A DNA stretch of 64,000 nt from Leptospira stimsonii (lineage in GTDB: Bacteria > Spirochaetota > Leptospiria > Leptospirales > Leptospiraceae), in assembly GCF_003545875.1 (NCBI RefSeq), contig NZ_QHCS01000008.1:128219-192218 (forward strand), in the 5' to 3' direction. The notes beneath the pieces were generated by a model. The model was not told the origin of the DNA. It searched no databases and was given only the letters and a program-made list of their open reading frames with translations. Each line of letters begins with the position of its first letter. The first letter of the stretch is position 1. Made by a program: the position numbers and the translations under genes. This document shows, in pieces, positions 28,057 through 37,184 of the stretch.

Positions 28057-28893
28057 TTAATTTGAAGTCGATTCCAAATTTGGGGATATTTCTTCAACAG
28101 GCGGATCTGTAATCGAAGAATCTTTATTATCTTTTTTGGGAGTCGGAGAAGAATTTCGAAGATAAGTATTTGCTGCTCTCTGTATTTTTTTCTTAGCATC
28201 AACTGCTTTTTCCCCCTCTAAAACATCTCGTTTAATAATATCTGTTCTTAGCACTTCCTCAATTTCTTCATTTTCGATTTTGACTCCTGGAGTAAGTCGT
28301 TTTAATTCACGCTTAATGACATCCAAAATAGTCTCCGTTAAGAGCATTTGACCAATGTAGTATTTACTTAATGCTTGTTTCTGTGAATGATACTCATCTA
28401 ATAGCGACTTTCCAAGCGCTTCTCGGCACAAATAGTAGACTGGTTCAATATGATTTTCATTTTTTGGATTAATATTTGCAAAATTAATTTCATATACTAA
28501 TTCTTTATCAATTGGTTTGGAAAATGATATTCGATATATTTGCCAATTCATTCCACTAGTTAAAATCACCCACTCTATTCCAGCATTAGCACCGTAATCA
28601 ATAGCTTGTTTAATGTGATCATCTTTCAAGTCTAATCCAATAGCTTTTACTTCGATTAGTAATTTAACTTTCCCATCGATTTTGATTGCTAAATCACAAA
28701 AAGTTTTCTTTACTACATGTTCAGTTGTAATTTCAGAATACTTGTCGTAACCAAAGACTTCGGAAAGCATATCTGTAATTATTACTACAGTATCCGATTC
28801 ATTCACATCTCTTGTCTTAGCAGATGAGAGAACAGGTTGAAACTTTTTTAATCCTGATGTAATTCTATCTAGTACCTTTGCTGGAATTGCCAT
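28057..28893 (-). CDS. HsdR-N-like PD-(D/E)XK nuclease domain protein
   Basis: 278 aa. The N-terminal 130 residues resemble the nuclease domain of type I restriction R subunits: TDMLSEVFGYDKYSEITTEHVV, then CDLAIKIDGKVKLLIEVKAIGLDL (Asp and Glu-x-Lys of the PD-(D/E)XK core), then KQAIDYGANAGIEWVILTSGMNWQIYRI. No helicase or specificity subunit is present in the cassette. The C-terminal 60 aa are low-complexity and acidic. Such stand-alone proteins are widespread but uncharacterised. It follows a 70-aa HhH-like gene on the same strand. Confidence 0.75.
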   Translation of the reverse strand: MAIPAKVLDRITSGLKKFQPVLSSAKTRDVNESDTVVIITDMLSEVFGYDKYSEITTEHVVKKTFCDLAIKIDGKVKLLIEVKAIGLDLKDDHIKQAIDYGANAGIEWVILTSGMNWQIYRISFSKPIDKELVYEINFANINPKNENHIEPVYYLCREALGKSLLDEYHSQKQALSKYYIGQMLLTETILDVIKRELKRLTPGVKIENEEIEEVLRTDIIKRDVLEGEKAVDAKKKIQRAANTYLRNSSPTPKKDNKDSSITDPPVEEISPNLESTSN

Positions 28894-28905
28894 GTTATCT
28901 CCTGT

Positions 28906-29118
28906 TTACTGCTCTGTCTCGGCCAATGCAACTATCGATTGAGCCCACTTTACATATTTTAAACTTGCCAAATCACGAACTGTTTTTACATTAAATGCCT
29001 TTTGCAACAGATCAGCGTCTCCCTCGCTCAATCCTTGTAAAGCTGAAACGGGAGAATCCGCAATTTCAGAAAGCTTTTTCGATTCGTAAAGTTTATCTAC
29101 AGCTTTGTTAATATTCAT
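28906..29118 (-). CDS. Small helix-hairpin-helix-like protein
   Basis: 70 aa: SEIADSPVSALQGLSEGDADLLQKAFNVKTVRDLASLKYVKWAQSIVALA resembles a helix-hairpin-helix module (SALQGLSEGDAD followed by VKTVRDLA). It lies 12 bp upstream of the PD-(D/E)XK gene, so the two are probably co-expressed and functionally linked, with the small protein perhaps supplying DNA binding. Confidence 0.65.
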   Translation of the reverse strand: MNINKAVDKLYESKKLSEIADSPVSALQGLSEGDADLLQKAFNVKTVRDLASLKYVKWAQSIVALAETEQ

Positions 29119-29224
29119 TTTTTACTCCTGACTAATATATTGATAAGTAGTCCAAACTATTCTAATATTCTAATTTTACCTTAAAGATACATGCAGATTT
29201 TAATATCAACACCTTAAAACTGCC

Positions 29225-29403
29225 GCATAACGACGCAGGTTTCTCGACGTTTCGACTCCGAGCGCATGTGCGCGAAGGAGTTGGCACGAGGTTCGAGGTG
29301 CCTTAGCACCGTCTCGCGAACCGAAGTGACAAAGCAATGTGGCGAAGCCCGTAGTGAGGGTCGCATGAGCGATCCCGAACGAAGCGAGAAAGCGCAGTTA
29401 GAC
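29225..29403. repeat. attC-like site 8
   Basis: GCATAAC / GTTAGAC boxes; GACGCAGGTTTCTCG arm. Right half has the GGCGAAGCCCGTAGTGAGGG variant. Confidence 0.85.
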
Positions 29404-29423
29404 GTCGTTGCCTTTCTTATCAG

Positions 29424-29723
29424 TTATATGGAACATTGATGCATGAAGAAAAAAAACGCAGAAATGAAAAACCAAACTTGAAATATCGAAAGGATGCTAG
29501 GAAGAATAAAATATATCAACTTTGTCCCACTGTCATTCGTTTCTTTCGCCAGCGAAAACATATTTTTTAAATCCTTATTGAAGTTTCGAGTTTGAGATAC
29601 CGGATAGCCTTTTGATTCGAGAATTAATCTAATCAAGAGCGCAATTAAATTCAGAATAGCAATTACTGCTACACTCAGATCAAAGTGATCAATTAAAAGT
29701 GTTATTAGATTAAATTCCGACAT
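29424..29723 (-). CDS. Small two-helix membrane protein, unknown
   Basis: 99 aa with two membrane spans (LSVAVIAILNLIALLIRLIL near 16-36, LIYFILPSILSIFQVWFFISAFFFFM near 69-94) joined by a basic loop. No family recognised. The 276 bp between its start and the next attC contain nothing else that is convincing. Confidence 0.55.
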   Translation of the reverse strand: MSEFNLITLLIDHFDLSVAVIAILNLIALLIRLILESKGYPVSQTRNFNKDLKNMFSLAKETNDSGTKLIYFILPSILSIFQVWFFISAFFFFMHQCSI

Positions 29724-29999
29724 TCGTATATTCTACAATGTCGTATTATTTTCTCGATGGAGCAAGTAAATTATATTAGAACAAATCTAATTAAAACAAT
29801 GTGCTCAATATAAAAATATGCTTATTACAATTGAGATGATGGCACTTCTACCTAATCGGTTTACCTTTAATACAAATAACGGCATTGCAAAAACTATTTG
29901 TAAGTACAATAATACTAACCACTGAGAGTGGCAGGAAAATCAGGAGTTCTGCAGAGAACCCTTATCGTATAGCGTGTTCCTTTTCTTTAAGGCAATGTC

Positions 30000-30151
30000 G
30001 TCTAACGACGCAGCTTTCTCGACGTTCGCGATTCTGGAGCGCGCTAAACGCGCGAAAGAATTGGAGCGAGGTTTGAGCGACCTTAGTCGCGTCTTGCAAA
30101 CCGAGTTACAAAGCAAATGTGCCGAGGCGCCGCGAGAAGCCGCAGTTAAGC
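30000..30151. repeat. attC-like site 9 (short form)
   Basis: GTCTAAC / GTTAAGC boxes. Only 152 bp: the usual AAGGCCAAGCGAGAGTTGCG segment in the right half is missing. The GTTAAGC box matches the GCTTAAC box at the other end of the next cassette. Confidence 0.8.
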
Positions 30152-30177
30152 GACGTACCGCCCGATTTTAAGAATTA

Positions 30178-30450
30178 TTAATCAAATAAATCGGAGTGAG
30201 TTCCAGTTCTTTCAAATATAATTGAATTGTCATCCAACTTATAGATAAGAAGCCAATCCGGTTCGATATGGCATTCTCGACGATTCTTATAATTGCCCGA
30301 CAATTTATGGTCCTTAAATTTTGATGCTAATTGAATTCCATCGATAAGCTGGGACATGATTTCTTTCAGCTTATTCAAATCTTTTTTACGTTTCTTCTGT
30401 AACTTGATATCTTTATTAAATTGAGTATTATAGCTGGGAGTAAATTTCAT
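30178..30450 (-). CDS. YafQ/RelE-family mRNA interferase toxin
   Basis: 90 aa: SYNTQFNKDIKLQKKRKKDLNKLKEIMSQLIDGIQLASKFKDHKLSGNYKNRRECHIEPDWLLIYKLDDNSIIFERTGTHSDLF contains the YafQ signature (DHxLxGxYxxxRECHIxPDWLLIY and a terminal RTGTHSDLF). Ribosome-dependent mRNA cleavage is the family activity. Overlaps the antitoxin by 4 nt. Confidence 0.92.
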   Translation of the reverse strand: MKFTPSYNTQFNKDIKLQKKRKKDLNKLKEIMSQLIDGIQLASKFKDHKLSGNYKNRRECHIEPDWLLIYKLDDNSIIFERTGTHSDLFD

Positions 30451-30707
30451 ATCTCCAGCTTTTTAAATAAATCTTCTTTCGATTTAAAAGACTTTAAACC
30501 TTTTTTCTTATCCGTTTCTTCAAATGTCTTTTGAGTTACTTTATTTGGCATTCTAACTGGGAAAGGTAATCCTTTACTTAGTTTAATTTGATGATAGAAA
30601 ATGTTAATAGCTTCAGAAGCAGAAAGACCTAAGTGATCCAATATATTTTCTACATCCTTCTTTAAGTTATCTTCTACCCTTGCACGAATCATTGCGGTTT
30701 TTGCCAT
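30447..30707 (-). CDS. RelB/DinJ-family antitoxin
   Basis: About 86 aa from ATG 30707 (AGGTGA lies just upstream): MAKTAMIRARVEDNLKKDVENILDHLGLSASEAINIFYHQIKLSKGLPFPVRMPN is a DinJ-type ribbon-helix-helix protein, with the LPF motif at the end of the domain. It neutralises the YafQ-like toxin downstream. Confidence 0.92.
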   Translation of the reverse strand: MAKTAMIRARVEDNLKKDVENILDHLGLSASEAINIFYHQIKLSKGLPFPVRMPNKVTQKTFEETDKKKGLKSFKSKEDLFKKLEI

Positions 30708-30844
30708 TATTGTCACCTTTATCTCAATTGTTCCCCGTTTGAGCTACGTTGTCAAGGCCTAAATTTGGTAGATTTAAAGCTGTTCTTACAATTCCCCCTC
30801 CTTCAAAAATATTATTCATATGGAAATTTTCCTGCGGCATGTTC

Positions 30845-31028
<184 letters not shown>

Positions 31029-31039
31029 GTAGTCTGAAA

Positions 31040-31669
31040 TTACGAGTTGGATTTACGAACTTTCTTGAACAAACTAACAACTCCAGCAATTAGTAAAATA
31101 ACGAGAAGCTGCCCAAAAGGATATCCTATATAATTTACCCAAGGTGAGATTGACGTTATTTGAATTCCAATATATCCGAAAAGCGCTCCAATGAAGGCGA
31201 TAAATGTAACCATAGCGATTCGATTTTCTTGATCTTCACTAAACAATGCAATCATCAGAATAATAATCCAAAGGGATGCCCCAGTTATAAATTTTAGTAT
31301 ATTGCTCCATAAATCTTGATCAGAAAATATTGAAGACTGAATTTCAAATGGAATACTTGAAATTGAGCGAATTTGATACGTTTGTAATTCTGTTATAGTT
31401 TGTTGATATAACTTATTTAGTTCAGGATCAGAGTTAATTCGATTTGAATCTATACTGGATAATACTTTAATATTGTTAACCCGGTTTTCAACTCTATTAA
31501 AATAAAAGTATCCGGATACGCTTTCAAAAATAAATAATCCTGCTACACACATTAAGAATAGGAATATGACAGTGTAAGCAAAATGACGAAGCCTGATTTC
31601 CGGAAACAGATCTCTGATACTCTGAAATAATTGCGAAATTGAATTAAGAAAACCTTTATTATCGTTCAT
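31040..31669 (-). CDS. Four-helix membrane protein, unknown
   Basis: 209 aa with four hydrophobic segments (about 28-52, 122-142, 150-172 and 180-202) and a soluble helical loop of about 65 aa between the first and second. The C-terminus is a short basic tail. No recognised domain; possibly a cassette-borne envelope or membrane-effector protein. It lies 12 bp from attC 10 and about 50 bp from attC 11. Confidence 0.6.
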   Translation of the reverse strand: MNDNKGFLNSISQLFQSIRDLFPEIRLRHFAYTVIFLFLMCVAGLFIFESVSGYFYFNRVENRVNNIKVLSSIDSNRINSDPELNKLYQQTITELQTYQIRSISSIPFEIQSSIFSDQDLWSNILKFITGASLWIIILMIALFSEDQENRIAMVTFIAFIGALFGYIGIQITSISPWVNYIGYPFGQLLVILLIAGVVSLFKKVRKSNS

Positions 31670-31719
31670 ACATCTTTATCACATTTTGATTTATTTCATA
31701 AAAGATTTGTCAGTATTAC

Positions 31720-31902
<183 letters not shown>

Positions 31903-31923
31903 GCTGTGCCGCCGCCCCGAAGT

Positions 31924-31959
31924 CTAATCGGCGACGCCAAGGACGGCGGAGACGATTAG
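31924..31959. terminator. Conserved left-end hairpin of defence cassette 1
   Basis: CTAATCG ... CGATTAG outer stem with an inner CGCC-AAGGAC-GGCG stem-loop. It directly follows the stop of the minus-strand HTH gene, so it may terminate that transcript. Same hairpin at 56106-56141 and 59954-59989. Confidence 0.5.
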
Positions 31960-31969
31960 TAATAGAAAT

Positions 31970-32392
31970 TTAATCTTTCTTTTTAGTGAATTCAGCAATC
32001 ATATCGCCGACTACTTTTCTTTCTTGATTAGAAAACTTTAAAAGGTTTTGAATAATTTCTCTTAAACCTTTTGTAGTTTTAATTTGGCTAAGTAATACTT
32101 TGTCCTGATCAGCTTTAGAAACCAATTTATCTTCCTCTTCCGGAGAAAGGTATTTGATTGGAAGAACAGGAACCGAGTCATTCAAAAGCCAATTAAAATC
32201 TGGCTTATACTCTTCTTTGAGTATTGTTAAAAAAGAATGTGAAGCAGATTCAACTCGTCCTTGGACAATTCCATTCAGTCCGGTAGGTGTTAGCTTTAAT
32301 TTTACGGCGGCCTCTTTTTGACTGTCGCCTTTGAATTCAATCAAAGCCTGCACCTTTTTACCTAATAAATTCTCTGCTTTTTTTGCTGTCAT
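31970..32392 (-). CDS. CI-like HTH regulator, defence cassette 1
   Basis: 140 aa. GKKVQALIEFKGDSQKEAAVKLKLTPTGLNGIVQGRVESASHSFLTILKEEYKPDFNWLLND is a phage CI-like HTH ending in the typical NWLL. A linker and a conserved C-terminal helical segment (LSQIKTTKGLREIIQNLLKFSNQERKVVGDMIAEF) probably dimerises. Paralogues of the same length lie at 56152 and 60027 in equivalent positions. It is divergent from a second HTH gene across a palindromic promoter/operator and likely controls both and perhaps the cargo. Confidence 0.85.
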   Translation of the reverse strand: MTAKKAENLLGKKVQALIEFKGDSQKEAAVKLKLTPTGLNGIVQGRVESASHSFLTILKEEYKPDFNWLLNDSVPVLPIKYLSPEEEDKLVSKADQDKVLLSQIKTTKGLREIIQNLLKFSNQERKVVGDMIAEFTKKKD

Positions 32393-32416
32393 TAAAATTA
32401 CTTTATTAAAATATTA

Positions 32417-32449
32417 CTGACATTAATACGTTATTGAAGTATTAATGTC
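32417..32449 (+). promoter_or_regulatory. Promoter/operator between the divergent HTH genes, copy 1
   Basis: CTGACA (32417-32422) and TATTAA (32440-32445) with a 17-bp spacer form a promoter for the rightward HTH gene. The perfect inverted repeat GACATTAATAC / GTATTAATGTC (32419-32429, 32439-32449) covers both hexamers. The counterpart at 60468-60499 keeps the same spacing. Confidence 0.7.
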
Positions 32450-32460
32450 TTAGGCACTTT

Positions 32461-32805
32461 ATGGGCGCAAAATTAATATCCAGAGCGCATCCTGATCAGG
32501 AAAGCAGAAAAAGAGCCTTCTGGTGGCCTTTCCGCGCCCAAAATCCCTTCTCCGAACAACCAAAATTGAATATCAGCGGCGAAATTTCGGAAGAACAAAA
32601 GAAATCTTTCTTCGACCAACTTAGAAAGGCGAGAATTGAAGTAAATCTAACTCAAGCCCAAGTCTCTGCAAAACTCGGAAAGTATCAAAGTTATACGTCA
32701 AAGATTGAATCTGGTAAGAAGAGATTGTTTATAGAGGATTTTATCCGATTATGCGAACTTTATAATAAACCTCCTGAGTATTTCTATTCCATATTTTCTA
32801 AGTGA
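32461..32805 (+). CDS. XRE-family HTH regulator, defence cassette 1
   Basis: 114 aa. A basic/aromatic N-terminal segment (ESRKRAFWWPFRAQ) and a short linker precede FFDQLRKARIEVNLTQAQVSAKLGKYQSYTSKIESGKKRLFIEDFIRLCELYNKPPEYFYSIFSK, a complete XRE/Cro-type HTH. Near-identical copies exist at 56665 and 60512. It is the only plus-strand gene of the cassette, pointing at the convergent cargo. The WWPF segment is not part of the usual XRE fold and may be a partner-binding element. Confidence 0.88.
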   Translation: MGAKLISRAHPDQESRKRAFWWPFRAQNPFSEQPKLNISGEISEEQKKSFFDQLRKARIEVNLTQAQVSAKLGKYQSYTSKIESGKKRLFIEDFIRLCELYNKPPEYFYSIFSK

Positions 32806-32830
32806 TGATTTTGTGAGATCGAGGATTTCG

Positions 32831-32918
32831 CCCGAGTAAAATCTGCGAAGCAGTTTTAACGAGGGCGAAAAGACCGAGTTAATTGAAGATTCTGGGGCCC
32901 GATCGCGAAGCGTTCGGA
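32831..32918 (+). terminator. Conserved double hairpin after XRE gene, copy 1
   Basis: First hairpin: CCCGAGTAAAATCTGC-GAA-GCAGTTTTAACGAGGG. Second: CCGATCGC-GAA-GCGTTCGG at 32899-32917. Both recur after the XRE gene in the other two defence cassettes, and a variant of the first also lies at 35079-35108. They mark the junction between the conserved module and the cargo and probably stop convergent transcripts. Confidence 0.5.
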
Positions 32919-32993
32919 TGAACCGATTTTGGAGAAGCAGGACACACTCACTTTGTTTTCTCTTGATTTAACTATTTCTTATTTTGGACTAAG

Positions 32994-33980
32994 TTATTTT
33001 TTAATATGTGGTCCAAGAAATTTGTCTCCATTAAAGTGGATCATATGTTCTGGAGAATCGCCTAGCCAAACTTCAGTTTCCCAGCTAATTTCGATTAACC
33101 AATTTCTGAATGAATTACGATCTTTAAAAGCAGAAACATAAACAATATCCAGTTTACACTCTTTCATCAATTCTTCTAATTCTAAATGCCGGACTCTCGA
33201 AATGGGATTCGAGGAATGAACTGCTTCGATTAGAAAAATCCAATTCTTTTCTAGGTCCAATGCAATAATATCAGGCAACTTATCATGATTTGGCGTAGGA
33301 ATTCCAACTTTGTAGAGCATCTTTTCGTCCATGAAAAGTAATTTGTTATTCGTGTCTCCCACATATAAAACAACAGGCTTCTTTAAAAATCTAGGTAAGA
33401 AGTTTTCAATGATCAATTTTTGAATTTCATTATGTTCGCCCACCGACAATTCCAACTGTTTTCCATTTGGAAACATAACCGGAACAACAGGAAGGTCTTT
33501 CGCTCTCTCAACCCGAGCTGCATAATCACCGTGTTTATTAATAAATTTCTCGATGTGCTTTTTCCACGGTCCGCCTGGATAAGCCCTAAGGAGATCACCC
33601 ACTTCTTGAGAAATTCCATATTTTCGAGTAGGATTATTCGTGTTAGCATCGGGGTTGCCTGCACTTTTAAGAACTATCCCTGCTTGCACTAGATAAATCA
33701 AAACTTTTCTTCTTACGTCATCATAAGAGCCGGGAGAAATAGTTAATCCATAATTTGTGTTCCAAAACGTAATGATTTCGCGAGTACTTAGGCTCCAAGA
33801 ATCTGCACGCCCAGTCCAATTCTGCGCATTCTTCCAAAATGAATTTGGTCGAACATTCGCCAAAGCCAAGAGTGCTAAAGCAATTCTTTCCCTCCTTCCC
33901 TTTGTCAGCAATGGATCAAATGCTCTTAACTCAGTTAAAATTTCGATTGCTTCTTCTATCTTACTATTTTTCCTACTCAT
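32994..33980 (-). CDS. Type II restriction endonuclease, BsuBI/PstI family
   Basis: 328 aa. An N-terminal HTH-like recognition part (ELRAFDPLLTKGRRERIALALLALANVRP...) is followed by the family's catalytic half: LYVGDTNNKLLFMDEKMLYKVGIPTPNHDKLPDIIALDLEKNWIFLIEAVHSSNPISRVRHLELEEL...WETEVWLGDSPEHMIHFNGDKFLGPH. This matches the BsuBI/PstI signature closely (DKLPD, LIEAV, ETEVW, HMIHFNG). Founding members cut CTGCAG; specificity here is not proven. It shares one base with the upstream methyltransferase gene (TAATG coupling). Confidence 0.93.
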   Translation of the reverse strand: MSRKNSKIEEAIEILTELRAFDPLLTKGRRERIALALLALANVRPNSFWKNAQNWTGRADSWSLSTREIITFWNTNYGLTISPGSYDDVRRKVLIYLVQAGIVLKSAGNPDANTNNPTRKYGISQEVGDLLRAYPGGPWKKHIEKFINKHGDYAARVERAKDLPVVPVMFPNGKQLELSVGEHNEIQKLIIENFLPRFLKKPVVLYVGDTNNKLLFMDEKMLYKVGIPTPNHDKLPDIIALDLEKNWIFLIEAVHSSNPISRVRHLELEELMKECKLDIVYVSAFKDRNSFRNWLIEISWETEVWLGDSPEHMIHFNGDKFLGPHIKK

Positions 33981-35011
33981 TAAAATAAAGTCGGCTCAAG
34001 TGGTGCATTCAATCTATTGATAATTCCTGCATTGCTAATGAATGGATTTGATAAATATTCCATGACTGACTTAGCTATAGCTTTGGCCATTAAAGGAGGC
34101 ACTGCATTACCAATTTGATTAAATTGAGCACCCTCCGAACCAGAAAATTCAAACCAATCAGGGAAACTTTGTAGTCTCGCACCTTCTCGAACAGTTAATC
34201 TTCTCCTTTTTCCATTAGGAAGTTTAACACGCAACATATCTCCTGTTGCTCCATTTAGATTTCTACAGGTCACTGTCCTAGCCGGTTCATCAAGATGCAA
34301 ATCTCTCGGCCTGACGCACGAGGAGGCTTTTTCATATTTTGCAATATACTCATCCATGCTTTTCGTAAGATACTTAGGATTAGGAGGAATATTTTGCAAT
34401 AAATCTCCCAAGGCATCACCAACTGTAAAAGAATGATTAATTTTATCGGGAAATTTCCATTGTCCCCTATGAGCCACAACAAACAATCGTTCTCTCTTTT
34501 GAGGAACCCCGTAGTGCACAGAATTCAATAAATTATACTCAACAATGTAATTTAAATTTTTTAATTCTTCAACAATATGATCGAAATATAATTTATTCTT
34601 ATATAACATCCCTCGAACGTTTTCAAAGATTGCAATTTTAGGATCATATTTCTTTACAGCAGACAAAAATGCCGGAAAGCCGTCACGAATATCTTTCTTT
34701 CCCTTCTGATGCCCTATTACACTAAAAGGTTGGCAGGGAGGACCTCCAATAATAATATCAGTTTTTTCGGTAAAGTCTGAATCGACTGTAATGTAAGTTT
34801 CAAAACATTCCCCATCCAGATTCGTTGAATAAGTTTGACATGCTTGGTGATCCATCTCATATCCAACGGTCTCAAAACCACAGGCTTCGAAACCCAATGC
34901 AAGGCCTCCGCAACCTGCAAAAAGATCTAAAACAGGCCCGAATGAATTTTTGTTACCAGGAATTCTTAACTCCCTATCGAGATATTCAGCAAAGTCCATT
35001 TCACTAAACAT
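33980..35011 (-). CDS. DNA (cytosine-5) methyltransferase
   Basis: 343 aa with the ordered C5-MTase motifs: LDLFAGCGGLALGFEACGF (I), GGPPCQPFSVIG with the catalytic Cys near residue 92 (IV), FENVRGM (VI), VPQKRERLFVVAHRG (VIII) and GDMLRVKLPNGKRRRLTVREGARLQSFPDWFEF...QIGNAVPPLMAKAIA (IX-X). Intact. It is the protecting partner of the adjacent BsuBI/PstI-type enzyme, though that family is classically paired with an adenine-N6 methyltransferase. Confidence 0.94.
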   Translation of the reverse strand: MFSEMDFAEYLDRELRIPGNKNSFGPVLDLFAGCGGLALGFEACGFETVGYEMDHQACQTYSTNLDGECFETYITVDSDFTEKTDIIIGGPPCQPFSVIGHQKGKKDIRDGFPAFLSAVKKYDPKIAIFENVRGMLYKNKLYFDHIVEELKNLNYIVEYNLLNSVHYGVPQKRERLFVVAHRGQWKFPDKINHSFTVGDALGDLLQNIPPNPKYLTKSMDEYIAKYEKASSCVRPRDLHLDEPARTVTCRNLNGATGDMLRVKLPNGKRRRLTVREGARLQSFPDWFEFSGSEGAQFNQIGNAVPPLMAKAIAKSVMEYLSNPFISNAGIINRLNAPLEPTLF

Positions 35012-35153
35012 ACATTTAGATACGATTATTATGTCAAGTAAAAATTCGCTTCACATTTAAGTGAAAAATAATAGGCCTGAGTAAAATCTATAGATCAGTT
35101 TTAATTCGAATCATCGAAACGAAAATCAATAAGAATACACTGCTATAAAACGA

Positions 35154-37095
35154 TTAAGGAGCATTTAGTAATTTATTTAGATCCTTAATTAAATTTTCCA
35201 TAGTAAGTAAAGCTTCTTCAAATCCCACCAACTCTTTTGTATCAGATATGGTATATAGATATTGAGCGGGAGAAAAATGATCAAATTCAGAGACTTGTGC
35301 TGGAAGAGTTCTGAAATAACCTTCCGTTTCAGTTACGATTCGTCCATCCGCGTTTTGTAATTTCGTTTCATCAAATGCTAATTGATTAGTTAATCGGTAG
35401 GATAAATTAATTAATGAGATATAGAATTTATTACCTAAAACGTCCTCTATATCTGCTTCCTCTTTCTTGTGATTACCCAAATAATTAGTCGTCAATAACA
35501 AATGATCGGGCTTAAGTAACTTCCCAAGGTTATCAATTTTCTGCTTCTGACCTTTTTGAACATCAATGAGAGCGGCAATATGCAATAAGTTTGCTTGGAA
35601 AAGGGAGATATAGCCAGGAATCTTATCAATACCTCCTACAATACTAATGGTCCAGCGATAATCAAGACCTGCCTTTCCTCGAAGCTGAAGCTGCTGTGAA
35701 AACCGCTTTAAATAAAGAAAATCTGAAGAACCTTCAACAAGTATATTGTTTTTTCCAATAAATAAGCTTTGAGTCAATTCATAATCTAAAGCTTATTTTG
35801 TAAAGGAGAAATTGTATCTGGGTCTTTACTCAGAATCTTACTACTAACCTTTGTTCCTAAAAGTTGTTCTTCTTTTGTTTTTGAATCTGTGATTACAACA
35901 TCTTCAACAGTTCGGGCAGATAATATATTGTCGGTATCTATCATGAAAGGAGAATGAGCTGTATAAACAACTTGATATTCAGGCTTTAATTGTTCATTAA
36001 TATATCTTAACAAATCACCTTGCGCTCGAGCATGCAAAGTTAATCCAGGCTCATCCAAAAGTATAACTAACTTTCTCTTGTAAGTTTCCCTTAACTGGTA
36101 AAACCAAACTAAAAGGAAAAAAACCAAACAAACCCGCTACTTCTTTCATCGAAACTCGTATCGGCCCGATGCCGACGGTTGTTTATTCGAGTCCTAAATA
36201 TGTATCCAGAATTAAATGGAGGCAGGTCCTCCGGCTTAGCAGAATCAAACTTTAGTTCGACATCAAGATGTTTATTTTGAGTCCAATACTTGAAGATCTG
36301 ATCGCTTATTTGATTAGACAAAGCCTTCAATGAAGAGTTAAATTCTTCAAAAGTTTTGGCTCCACTAATTGCTTCGATAGTTGTCCCCGCCAAATTCAGT
36401 AGAGAGGTAAATATTTTATCATTTGAATTTAAGGCGTTTTGATCTTTTCTCTGGTTAAAGTCATTTAAGGATACATTTCCAGGCAATCTAGTATACTGAT
36501 CAAAGTATAAGAATGTCGGAATACATTCATCGATAATTGTATGAATTCTATTTTCTACTTTTTCAGAAGAATTCTTATTAAGGTATTCAAGTAATTTTGT
36601 CTGATTAGATGTTCTCTCACTCAGCCCATTTAGGTAATTTTTCAAGTGGTCTAGGTTAGCAATCTGAATATCTTCTGGAATTTCTGTAGAGTGTTTCTTA
36701 ATTAAATTAATAATTAGATTTGCTTCATTAAAGGAAACTTCGATCTTCCTTTTGTTATCATATCCTACGGAAATTTTTACTATATCAACGGTGATTACAT
36801 TTGAACCTAACTGTTTTTCAATAGCCTCTTTATCAGACTCATCTAATTCTCATTCTGTATCTACTACCTGAGTCTCCGGTATAGGTTGATTTGGCTTCCA
36901 TTTTTTCTTGGGGAAATCCAACGTTTGCGAGAAAGCTTCTTTTTTAGTATCTGGTTTTATCCTATAAAGAGCTTTTAAAATTGCAGTCTTACCAGATTCA
37001 TTTTTCCCTACTAAGCATGTTACTTTATCCAAGAAAAGTTCTCCTGAATCTTCAATACATCTAAAATCTTTAATTTGAATTTTCTTTAATAACAT
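35154..37095 (-). pseudogene. OLD-family ATP-dependent nuclease (AAA ATPase-TOPRIM), three lesions
   Basis: Joined frames give a complete OLD protein of about 640 aa. Pieces are MLLKKIQIKDFRCIEDSGELFLDKVTCLVGKNESGKTAILKAL (Walker A), a coiled/SMC-like middle, KLVILLDEPGLTLHARAQGDLLRYI (Walker B) with VVYTAHSPFMI, and a TOPRIM domain ILVEGSSDFLYLKRFS...IAALIDVQKG. Lesions: in-frame TGA at 36850-36852, a one-base loss in a T-run near 36117 (minus strand), and a frameshift near 35793. The start ATG at 37095 has AAGGAG upstream. No UvrD-like partner, so it is not a Gabija pair. Probably dead unless these are assembly errors. Confidence 0.85.
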
Positions 37096-37137
37096 AAAAC
37101 ATCTCCTTATTTTTTTAAGATTTAATAATAGAACAAA

Positions 37138-37157
37138 GCCTGCCATGGACGGCAGGC
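37138..37157. repeat. Conserved right-end hairpin of defence cassette 1
   Basis: GCCTGCC-ATGGAC-GGCAGGC, perfect 7-bp stem. The homologous hairpins at 59701-59720 and 63581-63600 read GCCAGCC-AAGGAC-GGCTGGC. Confidence 0.65.
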
Positions 37158-37184
37158 GCTATAAATGAAGGGGCGCGGCATGGC

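Larger units (their letters stand above)
31903..37184 (-). mobile_element. Large regulator-guarded defence cassette 1 (R-M plus OLD remnant)
   Basis: A 5.3-kb cassette with no internal attC. Its low end reads GCTGTGCCGCCGCCCC then a hairpin with an AAGGAC loop. A divergent HTH pair follows, then R-M genes and an OLD nuclease remnant. The high end has a hairpin with an ATGGAC loop and GGGGCGCGGCATGGC. Both ends and the HTH pair recur in the cassettes at 56085 and 59942; only the cargo differs. Confidence 0.75.

Noticed and set aside
35154..37095. Gabija system (GajA-like OLD nuclease)
   Set aside because: No UvrD-like GajB is present and the OLD gene has three lesions.
31903..37184. Prophage remnant based on CI/Cro-like genes
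   Set aside because: No phage structural, replication or lysis genes; the pair is always tied to defence cargo and attC boundaries.
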